A DNA stretch of 6,967 nucleotides from Clostridiaceae bacterium (GTDB lineage: Bacteria; Bacillota; Clostridia; Oscillospirales; Acutalibacteraceae). Positions 1-6,160 of this stretch are shown here, piece by piece; the first letter of the stretch is position 1, and the number at the start of each line of letters is the position of its first letter. A program made the position numbers and the translations under genes. The stretch is taken from the NCBI GenBank assembly GCA_016302625.1, contig JAEDNG010000042.1, forward strand, positions 1 to 6,967, in the 5' to 3' direction. Below the pieces are notes generated by a model. That model ran no database searches and had not been told where the DNA came from. It saw nothing but the letters and a program-made list of their open reading frames with translations.

Positions 1-859
1 TAAGCGAACCGTCCGAATCATAGGGCGGAAGATTTGAAAGCATACTGCTTTCAACCTCGTTGAGAATGGCATAATTGCAGTATTTAAGTGCCGGTATTAT
101 TTTTGCCTTGTAATCAGCCGTGCTGTCGCTTACTACGTCAATTGACGTTTTAATTCCCTGTGACTGAACGTCATGCAAAAATCTTGCCATAACAGTTCCG
201 TACTCGGAATCCTCTTTATCAAAGCTATCCAAAAGAAGGATATAGCCGATATGTAAAATAACACTGTTAAGAGAAGAAATATCAACGTCAGATGGTGAAA
301 ACTCAGAGTTTGATCCTCTGGCATGGAAAAAGGTTCTTTCGCCGGAGCGCAGGCTCATAACGTCGCTGAAACTCGTAGGTTTATCGGCTGAAACCGATAC
401 TCTGCCGCAGTCAATGTTGTAACGGCTAAGCTCAGACCGTACATATCTTCCGTACTCATCATCGCCAATTTTACCTATAACCGAAATCGGTATGCTTCGA
501 TCAATTTTAGCAAGGTCAATCGCGGTATTGGGAGCGCATCCTCCGACAGACATATTCACGTCTTCAATATTTGCAAGCATCCCTATTTCGGGGTAACAAT
601 CAACACGCTTTACAATATCCGCAAGAATATTGCCGGCAATTGTGATTCCCTTGCGTTCGCCTGTCATAAGATAATCGACAGTAACCCCGAATACTGAAGC
701 CAATATGGGGAATTGGGTAATTTCAGGATAGCCGAGGCCGTTTTCCCAGCGGCTTACGGTTTTATCGCTTATACTAAGCTTTTTTGCAAGATCCGACTGC
801 TTCATACCGCATTTGCGGCGCAGTTTTGCAATGGTAATACCTATACTTTTTGCATCCAA
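1..859 (-). CDS. XRE-family helix-turn-helix / PfkB sugar kinase fusion (3' end outside window)
   Basis: A 286-codon partial reading frame that I translated by hand; it leaves the window at base 1. Residues 5-66 form a Cro/CI-type helix-turn-helix: IAKLRRKCGMKQSDLAKKL, then SISDKTVSRWENG (29-41), then a domain end at VDYLMTGE (61-68). With almost no linker, residues 71-286 are a PfkB (ribokinase-like) kinase. It has the first strand ITIAGNILADIV (72-83), the substrate-side glycines and asparagine SVGGCAPNTAIDLA (104-117), IGKIGDDEYG (128-137), SGERTFFHARGSN (172-184) and the NE pair N267/E268. The catalytic DTxGAGD segment should lie beyond the window edge, so activity cannot be judged here. 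The start is probably TTG at 857-859, since GGTGA lies 5 bases upstream; in-frame GTG codons at 866-868 and 869-871 are alternatives, and a TGA stop lies just above them. Likely role (inference): a DNA-binding sugar kinase, either a self-regulating enzyme or a sugar-responsive regulator. The substrate is unknown. Confidence 0.88.
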   Translation of the reverse strand, partial: MDAKSIGITIAKLRRKCGMKQSDLAKKLSISDKTVSRWENGLGYPEITQFPILASVFGVTVDYLMTGERKGITIAGNILADIVKRVDCYPEIGMLANIEDVNMSVGGCAPNTAIDLAKIDRSIPISVIGKIGDDEYGRYVRSELSRYNIDCGRVSVSADKPTSFSDVMSLRSGERTFFHARGSNSEFSPSDVDISSLNSVILHIGYILLLDSFDKEDSEYGTVMARFLHDVQSQGIKTSIDVVSDSTADYKAKIIPALKYCNYAILNEVESSMLSNLPPYDSDGSL

Positions 860-862
860 AAT

Positions 863-869
863 CTTCACC
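863..869 (-). promoter_or_regulatory. Ribosome binding site deciding the TTG start of the XRE-PfkB gene
   Basis: The minus strand reads GGTGAAG here. The GGTGA core can pair with the 16S rRNA 3' end and lies 5 bases upstream of the TTG at 857-859. The two in-frame GTG codons overlap this motif or sit above it, so they cannot be served by it. That favours TTG as the start. Confidence 0.55.
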
Positions 870-876
870 ACATTTC

Positions 877-925
877 ATCTATGGTTTTATTATAATTGTT
901 GTTTTGCAATAAGTAAACCTATGAT
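877..925. repeat. Imperfect 11-bp inverted repeat bracketing the promoter (possible operator)
   Basis: The left arm ATCTATGGTTT (877-887) and right arm AAACCTATGAT (915-925) are inverted copies that match at 8 of 11 positions; the three central bases differ. The arms are separated by 27 bases containing the -10 box and spacer. The right arm overlaps the -35 box and the left arm sits at the predicted transcript start. Such placement would suit autoregulation by the XRE domain encoded just downstream. In AT-rich DNA a match of this quality could arise by chance. Confidence 0.25.
889..917 (-). promoter_or_regulatory. Candidate sigma-A promoter for the XRE-PfkB gene
   Basis: On the minus strand TATAAT (889-894) is a perfect -10 box. 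TTTACT (912-917), four of six matches to TTGACA, lies exactly 17 bases upstream. The predicted transcript start near 880-883 would leave a leader of roughly 22 bases before the TTG start. The -10 and spacing are strong and the -35 is mediocre. An imperfect inverted repeat flanks this promoter and is listed separately. Confidence 0.55.
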
Positions 926-1233
926 TTCAAGAATTTTATATTAAATTTATTCTAAACAGCCAAAGAGCAATCTATTAATCGTAGAATATGCACCTTTTTA
1001 AATGCATAATTACAATTGTTTTCTTCGCAATTAAGATTATTTGATTTGTCTTTCAAGTTAAAAGTGAAGACACAAGAGAATACATCGGACAAATAAACGG
1101 TTTGCCGAATCAAGCGAGTTTTTAAAGGACGCACTGACCTATACCGAATATTTCAGCGAGGCAATCATTTTCAAGGATGAGGTTCTTTCTTCTTCACCTT
1201 GACCTTAACCGCTTCCACCACTTTCTTTTTGCC

Positions 1234-1263
1234 GCCTTTCTGTACCTAACAGTACAGAAAGGC
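1234..1263. repeat. Perfect 12-bp inverted repeat with 6-base loop
   Basis: Arms GCCTTTCTGTAC (1234-1245) and GTACAGAAAGGC (1252-1263) are exact reverse complements around the loop CTAACA, so a stable RNA or DNA hairpin is possible. No T-run follows it on either strand: the minus strand continues GGCAAAAAGAAAG and the plus strand TGAAGCATG. A standard intrinsic terminator is therefore unlikely. It could be an end of a small element, a protein-binding palindrome or a transcript-stability hairpin. Confidence 0.75.
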
Positions 1264-1411
1264 TGAAGCATGCGGATTTCGCGTGTTTTTTTCAACTAAA
1301 TCTGTTTTTAATGAGTGCAATCCGACTTGCGTGGGGTTATGGGACGTATTTAATATTACTCGAGCAGAGTAAAGTTCGGGTGCGCGCGAAAGCTTTGAAA
1401 AACGGAATATT

Positions 1412-2665
1412 CTACGACGCTTCTTTCAGCTGCTCGTCGACAACGTTCTGCGCGGTTTTGAGCATATTTTCCGCGAAAATGCCATAACCGCTTGTCGGAT
1501 CATCTATAAGAACATGAGTCACCGCGCCGATCAGCTTTCCGTTCTGGATTATCGGACTGCCGCTCATGCCTTGCACAATTCCCCCTGTAATGCCGAGCAA
1601 TTCCTCATCTGTTACTGTTATTATCATATTTTGAGTCGGTGAAAGAAATGCCGAGCTGCGCTTTTTGACGCGGCATTTGTAAAGCTTGGGAACACTTCCG
1701 TCCACAGTACAGAGAATTTGCGCCTCCCCGTCTTTTACCTCCTGTTTAAGCGCTGCCTCTGTTAGATTTGAGAGGCTGATTTTGCCTTTCAGATGACTGA
1801 AAACCCCGTTTTCCGAGTTGTTATCGATAGCCCCGATTGTACTGTATGTGAATTTACCTTTAAGCTGACCCGGGCTTCCCGCGCTTCCCTTTTCCACAGA
1901 AATTATTTCGGCTGTCACAAGCTCGCCCGAATTCAGTTCCAGAAGTTCTCCGGTATCTTCGTCGCATACGCCGTGACCGAGTCCGCACACGATTCCCGTC
2001 GCCGGACTGTAAAAGGTAAGGGTACCTATTCCTGCAGAGCTGTCTCTAACCCAAAGGCCGATTTTGTAACTGCCGGTTTCCTTTGATAATACGGCACAAA
2101 AACTGATATACTTTGTTTTGCCGTCTCTCTTAATTTCAAATTTCATTTTATTTCCCGCCGATGATTCAACGGCGGCGGCTAAATCCTCGTTTGTATAAAC
2201 CTTTTTACCGTTAACAGATACAATATAATCGCCTTTTTTTATTCCGGCGTCTTCCGCCGGATTAATATTACCGTTTTTTGTCTCAACGGTAGTTAAATCA
2301 ATAACAAGTACACCCTCGGTATATAGCTTCATGCCGAACGGGGTTCCTAAAACCGCAACATGGAGTTCGTCAACTACCTCAACATTAACGCTTGAAAAAG
2401 GAATGACGCCAAAGGCTTTTAATTTAACGTCAAACTCCTCGCCGATATTGTTAAGCTTATTGCTTTGAGAAAGCCTTGTACCCTCATATTCCGCTGTTAT
2501 AGGCACAACTGTATCAAAACTTAACATATCACCTTTTTTGATTTTATATTCGTCACTTACATTTTTGTCAAGATATATAATAACAGAAAAAATTGCTATA
2601 TCAAAAATTAATAATATATAAAAAAAACTTTTTGATAAAACCCTCATAAATTTCAAAATAATCAC
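1412..2665 (-). CDS. spoIVB: SpoIVB, stage IV sporulation serine protease (peptidase S55)
   Basis: A full-length protein of 417 residues (Bacillus subtilis SpoIVB is about 426). A single membrane segment at about residues 12-31 anchors it, facing the space between forespore and mother cell. A PDZ domain spans roughly 85-190, with the carboxylate-loop region near 115-125 and AGIKKGDYIVSVNGKKV at 140-156. The S55 protease domain follows from about 198. The catalytic residues are recognisable: H231 in GLGHGVCD, D353 in VTDEELL and S368 in GMSGSP. The D-to-S spacing is 15, matching D363/S378 reported for B. subtilis. In the family, SpoIVB is made in the forespore and cleaves SpoIVFA to release pro-sigma-K processing by SpoIVFB. 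The first possible start is GTG at 2663-2665, but GGGAAG abuts it. TTG at 2654-2656 (codon 4) has better spacing, so the true protein may be 3 residues shorter. It is the last gene of the presumed operon, 64 bases after the MBL-fold gene. Confidence 0.96.
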   Translation of the reverse strand: MIILKFMRVLSKSFFYILLIFDIAIFSVIIYLDKNVSDEYKIKKGDMLSFDTVVPITAEYEGTRLSQSNKLNNIGEEFDVKLKAFGVIPFSSVNVEVVDELHVAVLGTPFGMKLYTEGVLVIDLTTVETKNGNINPAEDAGIKKGDYIVSVNGKKVYTNEDLAAAVESSAGNKMKFEIKRDGKTKYISFCAVLSKETGSYKIGLWVRDSSAGIGTLTFYSPATGIVCGLGHGVCDEDTGELLELNSGELVTAEIISVEKGSAGSPGQLKGKFTYSTIGAIDNNSENGVFSHLKGKISLSNLTEAALKQEVKDGEAQILCTVDGSVPKLYKCRVKKRSSAFLSPTQNMIITVTDEELLGITGGIVQGMSGSPIIQNGKLIGAVTHVLIDDPTSGYGIFAENMLKTAQNVVDEQLKEAS

Positions 2666-2729
2666 TTCCCGAGATTATTTTGCGCATTTTATCAAAATAT
2701 AATTATTACAAAAATTTGATTTTTAAAAT
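2666..2729 (-). other. AT-rich spacer upstream of spoIVB
   Basis: A 64-base, very AT-rich gap. In other spore formers spoIVB is driven by forespore sigma-F/sigma-G, so a promoter is expected near here. By eye I find no pair of elements that fits the sigma-G or sigma-F consensus well, and no GC-rich hairpin with a T-run that would end the upstream transcript. Read-through from the upstream genes remains possible. Confidence 0.4.
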
Positions 2730-3650
2730 TCAGCGCTCGGTTTCAGGTTTAATTTTCCCGTTTTCAACATAAAAAACAATATCTCCGTCAAGGTCGGTTC
2801 TGAAAATTTCTGCGCCGCAGCTGTTTAAAGCGTCGGTCACCTTCTTGCTCGGATGGGAATACATATTGTCCTTCCCTACCGATATAGCGGCAAATTCGGG
2901 ACTTGCCGCCTTTAAAAACGCCTTAACGCTTGACGAATTACTGCCGTGATGACCGACCTTTAAAACGTCGCAGTCAACATTTAATCCCTCGTCAAGCAGA
3001 GCACGTTCGGCTTCGGACTCTGCGTCGCCGGTGAAAAGGAATTTAAGTCCCCCGATTTCAGCCATAGTGATTATGGATTTATTGTTTTCGCCCGACATTT
3101 CGTCATAATACGCGAGAATTGTAATTTCAAACTCGCCTATTTCAAAATTCATGCCCTGAACGGCTGTATATACATTTCCTTTTTGACTTGCTACAAGCTG
3201 TTTTGCTGTGTTTACAGCCTCCGCCGCCTCGGCGTTTTCCTCCGTTTCAGGGAGAATCAGATTGTCAATCTTGTACCGCTCGGCTATCCTCGGCAGTCCC
3301 GCGGCGTGATCCGCGTGAAGATGGGTTATAATGAAGGCATCGATATCCTTTATTCCGACACCATCTAAATCAAGGCAGATATCGTTAGCTTTGGAGGCAA
3401 GCCCCGCGTCAATAACGGCGGAGCAGCCGTTTGAATAAATCAAAATACCGTCGCCCTGCCCCACGTCCATTATTTTGACAAAGTCTTTAGATGTGTCAAA
3501 GCCGTCCGCCGCCGTGTTGCCGACGGAGTTAAAAACCCGGCTGACAGCAGAATTGACGGCATTTCCGGCAAAAGCCGCCGTGAACACAGCAATGCAAAGC
3601 ACCGCCAACGCTGCTATCGTTAAATTACGTTTTGAATGTTTACGGCTCAA
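2730..3650 (-). CDS. Secreted ComEC/Rec2-type metallo-beta-lactamase-fold hydrolase
   Basis: A 306-residue protein resembling the C-terminal MBL domain of the DNA-uptake channel ComEC, here on its own without the ComEC membrane region. Residues 1-8 are basic, 9-25 hydrophobic, and AFA at 26-28 gives a plausible signal peptidase site before G29, so the protein is exported or membrane-anchored. Metal-binding motifs run in the expected order: MDVGQGDG (61-68), HLHADH with H110, H112, D114 and H115, TGD with D209, GHHGS with H234/H235, and SHP with H266. The site therefore looks complete. ComEC MBL domains are proposed to be nucleases; DNase activity here is an inference, and another phosphodiesterase role is possible. 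The start is TTG at 3648-3650, overlapping the ftsK stop as TTGA. GGTGAGG lies just upstream within ftsK, which implies translational coupling. No ATG near the N terminus would preserve the signal peptide. Confidence 0.9.
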   Translation of the reverse strand: MSRKHSKRNLTIAALAVLCIAVFTAAFAGNAVNSAVSRVFNSVGNTAADGFDTSKDFVKIMDVGQGDGILIYSNGCSAVIDAGLASKANDICLDLDGVGIKDIDAFIITHLHADHAAGLPRIAERYKIDNLILPETEENAEAAEAVNTAKQLVASQKGNVYTAVQGMNFEIGEFEITILAYYDEMSGENNKSIITMAEIGGLKFLFTGDAESEAERALLDEGLNVDCDVLKVGHHGSNSSSVKAFLKAASPEFAAISVGKDNMYSHPSKKVTDALNSCGAEIFRTDLDGDIVFYVENGKIKPETER

Positions 3651-6115
3651 ATATCCTCACCGGCCTCTTTTTCCATTAACTGCTCCTTGGTAATAAGCAC
3701 CTTTCGCGGTTTTGAGCCTTCATACGGACCTACTACTCCGCGCTGCTCCATCTCGTCAACGATTCTTGCCGCCCTCGCATAGCCGAGCTTTAGCTTTCTC
3801 TGCAAAAGCGAGGTGGAAGCCTGACCGTTTTCAACAACAACCTTTATTGCGTCGTTAAGCATCGGGTCTTCGCCCGGTCCGTCCTCGGGCAGTCCTGTTT
3901 TCTGTTTCTTTTCAACCGCCGCCTGACGCTCGATTTCCACCATAACGTCGTCGTCGTAATCGACGGTATGGTCGCTCTTTATGTACTCTACGACCGCCTC
4001 AACCTCCTCGTCGCTTACAAAACAGCCCTGAATACGGTTAGGCTTTGTTGAGCCGACGGGGCTGAAGAGCATATCGCCGCGCCCTAACAGCTTTTCCGCT
4101 CCCGCCGAATCGAGAATGGTGCGGCTGTCAATCTGCGAGGAAACCGCGAAAGCGATACGTGTCGGAATATTCGCCTTGATAACACCTGTTACAACGTCTA
4201 CCGAGGGTCGCTGAGTGGCGATTATTAGGTGCATACCTGCGGCTCGCGCCTTTGCCGCTATGCGGTTTATGGAGTCCTCAACCTCATTCGGCGCCGTCAT
4301 CATAAGGTCGGCAAGCTCATCGATAATAATTACAATATGCGGCATTTTCTGAACCTCGGGGTCGCCGAGATTTTCGACAAATCTGTTATATCCCGCAAGA
4401 TCTCTGACGCCGCAGTCGGCAAACATTTTATACCGTTTTTCCATTTCGCTAACCGCCCAGCCGAGCGCTCCCGAGGCTTTGCGCGGGTCTGTCACGACAG
4501 GCACTAAAAGGTGCGGTATTCCGTTATAAATCCCAAGCTCTACTACCTTGGGGTCTATCATCAAAAGCTTAACTTCATCCGGGTTAGCCTTATACAAAAG
4601 ACTTATAATAATTGAGTTTATACATACCGATTTACCCGAGCCCGTAGCGCCGGCTATCAGTCCGTGCGGCATCTTTGCGATATCCGTAACAACGACGTTG
4701 CCGCCGATATCCCGTCCGAGTGCTACTGTCAGCTTGCTTTTTGCCGAAGAAAACGCGGGGGATTCAAGTATTCCCCTTACCCCGACAACCGCGCTTGCTT
4801 TATTCGGAACCTCAATTCCGACTGCGGCTTTGTTAGGTATCGGCGCTTCAATTCGTACGCCTGCCGTGGCGAGGTTAAGGGCAATATCGTCAGCAAGATT
4901 TGTAATTTTGCTGATTTTAACTCCGGCACAGGGCTGGAGCTCATAGCGGGTCACGGTAGGACCGCGGCTTATATCGACAATTCTTGTTTCAACCCCAAAG
5001 CTCCTAAGCGTTTCGACAAGGTGCTCCGCTGTATTGTCAAGCTCCGCCGAAAGCGCAGCGGCATTTAACGGCTTTGTATCCTTAAGCAGATTAAGCGGAG
5101 GGAATTTATAAATGTCTGCCGGTTCTTCAGCGTCATTAAGGAGATTCTCGGTAAACTTTTCGGTTTCCTCCTTAAAATCTATCTTTTCCTCCGGCTTTTC
5201 GGACGTTTGTTCAGCCTGAGCCTCCATGCGCGCCGCCTTTAAAGCGCTGTCTATGTCGTGACGGTCGTCTGAAACCTCCGGCTTAGGTTTTTTGGTTTCC
5301 GGCTTATCGGGATTATTCTCCCCGACGTCATAATAAGCGGAAACAACCTTACGCTGTTTTTCATCAAGCGTTTCTTTTTTGATGTTGCGCTTTTCGGGAA
5401 TATCGTCCACAGGAATATCCACGTTAAAGCCCTTTAAGACCTTGAGCTTTCTTTCGCCGCTTTCTTCTAATTCTCTGTCCATTCTGTTCTGATAAGCAGT
5501 CTCCGCCTGCTCGGATATGGTTTTAACAGGTCTTACCATTGTTTTGAAAAGCGAAATCAAGGTGGTTCCGGTTATTATCATCGCGAAAACAAAAATCAGC
5601 AAAATAACCGTAACTGCGGCGCCCGTCTTGCCGAAAGCAAGATAGAGCGGGTGTCCGACAAGCGCGCCTAAAAAACCGCCGCTATGTAGTTTTGCTCCCG
5701 ATTCATACGCCGCCGTAAGGTGTTGCCAAAAGGTAAGGGAAACGTCGTGCTTAACAAATATATCCACCGCCGCCCCGATAAGTATGACGAGCACTCCCGA
5801 CTCAATTATTTTAGCGTTTATCGAGCCTCCCACTTTATCCATTGCGAAAAGCACCGCGACGGTTCCGAGCAGAAACGGATAAAAATACGCCGTCACGCCG
5901 AACACGCCGAAAATCGCGTTATGCATTGCAAGCCAGACATTCTGACCCTTTATAAATACTATACAGAGCAGAAAAACCGCGACCGCGAACCATATAACCG
6001 ACATTAACTGCCGTCTTCCCTGCGCGGTTTCCCTCGCTTCGGTTCTGTTTTGAATTTTTGTCGCGGTGGCGCTCCCCGACCGCTTTGTGTTTCCTTTCTT
6101 TTTAGCCGCTGCCAT
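3647..6115 (-). CDS. ftsK: DNA translocase FtsK/SpoIIIE
   Basis: An 822-residue double-stranded-DNA pump that moves chromosome ends across the closing septum or into the forespore. After a basic N terminus, about four membrane segments lie at 38-56, 66-92, 103-121 and 165-187, with a possible extra hydrophobic stretch near 147-161. A charged linker rich in Glu and Lys spans about 195-340. The alpha/beta motor follows from about 345: Walker A GATGSGKS (489-496, K495), Walker B IVIIIDELADLM (594-605, D599/E600) and ATQRPSVDVVTG (633-644). The gamma winged-helix domain occupies about 751-812, with LQRKLKLGYARAARIVDEME (771-790) and GPYEGSKPR (796-804); in the family it reads orientation sequences in DNA. 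The length is normal. The ATG at 6113-6115 has AAGGAG (6124-6129) 8 bases upstream. Its 3' end overlaps the MBL gene. Sequence alone does not settle whether it serves division (FtsK), sporulation (SpoIIIE) or both; the nearby spoIVB favours at least a sporulation role. Confidence 0.97.
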   Translation of the reverse strand: MAAAKKKGNTKRSGSATATKIQNRTEARETAQGRRQLMSVIWFAVAVFLLCIVFIKGQNVWLAMHNAIFGVFGVTAYFYPFLLGTVAVLFAMDKVGGSINAKIIESGVLVILIGAAVDIFVKHDVSLTFWQHLTAAYESGAKLHSGGFLGALVGHPLYLAFGKTGAAVTVILLIFVFAMIITGTTLISLFKTMVRPVKTISEQAETAYQNRMDRELEESGERKLKVLKGFNVDIPVDDIPEKRNIKKETLDEKQRKVVSAYYDVGENNPDKPETKKPKPEVSDDRHDIDSALKAARMEAQAEQTSEKPEEKIDFKEETEKFTENLLNDAEEPADIYKFPPLNLLKDTKPLNAAALSAELDNTAEHLVETLRSFGVETRIVDISRGPTVTRYELQPCAGVKISKITNLADDIALNLATAGVRIEAPIPNKAAVGIEVPNKASAVVGVRGILESPAFSSAKSKLTVALGRDIGGNVVVTDIAKMPHGLIAGATGSGKSVCINSIIISLLYKANPDEVKLLMIDPKVVELGIYNGIPHLLVPVVTDPRKASGALGWAVSEMEKRYKMFADCGVRDLAGYNRFVENLGDPEVQKMPHIVIIIDELADLMMTAPNEVEDSINRIAAKARAAGMHLIIATQRPSVDVVTGVIKANIPTRIAFAVSSQIDSRTILDSAGAEKLLGRGDMLFSPVGSTKPNRIQGCFVSDEEVEAVVEYIKSDHTVDYDDDVMVEIERQAAVEKKQKTGLPEDGPGEDPMLNDAIKVVVENGQASTSLLQRKLKLGYARAARIVDEMEQRGVVGPYEGSKPRKVLITKEQLMEKEAGEDI
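3655..3661 (-). promoter_or_regulatory. Ribosome binding site inside ftsK for the TTG-started MBL gene
   Basis: The minus strand reads GGTGAGG, with its GGTGA core 6 bases from the TTG at 3648-3650. It lies inside the last codons of ftsK. Together with the 4-base TTGA stop/start overlap (3647-3650), it supports the unusual start codon and coupled translation. Confidence 0.6.
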
Positions 6116-6123
6116 TCGTTATT

Positions 6124-6129
6124 CTCCTT
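6124..6129 (-). promoter_or_regulatory. Strong ribosome binding site of ftsK/spoIIIE
   Basis: AAGGAG on the minus strand, 8 bases before the ATG at 6113-6115. It fixes the start of the translocase and shows that the gene is translated independently of tepA although probably co-transcribed with it. Confidence 0.8.
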
Positions 6130-6138
6130 AAGTATGTA

Positions 6139-6155
6139 GGCCGGTTTTACCGACC
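6139..6155. repeat. Small hairpin between tepA and ftsK
   Basis: GGCCGG (6139-6144) and CCGACC (6150-6155) can form a 6-bp stem around TTTTA. In the minus-strand transcript the third pair is a U-G wobble. It lies just past the tepA stop (6161-6163) and before the ftsK ribosome binding site. No T-run follows it in the transcribed direction, so it is not a clear terminator. It may affect transcript processing or the ratio of the two products. Confidence 0.3.
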
Positions 6156-6160
6156 GAAAT

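Larger units (their letters stand above)
872..1411. other. Long intergenic region between spoIVB and the XRE-PfkB gene
   Basis: About 540 bases without a convincing gene. The part from 872 to about 1050 is AT-rich and contains the candidate promoter of the downstream kinase fusion. The part from about 1050 to 1265 is richer in GC and holds short broken minus-strand frames plus the perfect inverted repeat at 1234-1263. The part from 1264 to 1411 shows only a weak 6-bp hairpin (1356-1372) about 40 bases past the spoIVB stop, without a T-run. No clear intrinsic terminator, tRNA or riboswitch was recognised. spo0A, the usual downstream neighbour of spoIVB, is not here. Confidence 0.7.

Noticed and set aside
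133..324. A 63-codon minus-strand open frame within the kinase gene
   Set aside because: It lies in a different frame inside the much better supported XRE-PfkB coding sequence, whose PfkB motifs are intact across the same bases.
952..1134. A 60-codon minus-strand open frame with a GTG start in the intergenic region
   Set aside because: It has no recognisable motif or domain, its composition drifts into the AT-rich spacer, and I see no good ribosome binding site. The neighbouring frame shows equally long open stretches, so I treat it as non-coding.
1177..1266. A 29-codon plus-strand ATG frame (MRFFLLHLDLN...) running through the inverted repeat
   Set aside because: It is very short, its hydrophobic character is explained by being antisense to a Lys-rich stretch, and it has no clear ribosome binding site or promoter.
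1356..1372. Hairpin TTACTC-gagca-GAGTAA about 40 bases after the spoIVB stop, considered as a terminator
   Set aside because: It has only 6 mostly weak pairs and no T-run on the transcribed strand, so it is not a credible intrinsic terminator.
2691..2720. AT-only inverted repeat ATCAAA...TTTGAT before spoIVB, considered as a terminator or operator
   Set aside because: A 6-bp arm length in nearly pure AT sequence is expected by chance, and there is no GC stem.
4548..5068. Plus-strand open frames of 132 and 134 codons opposite the ftsK motor region
   Set aside because: They are antisense shadows of a strongly conserved coding sequence and show no domain or start signals of their own.
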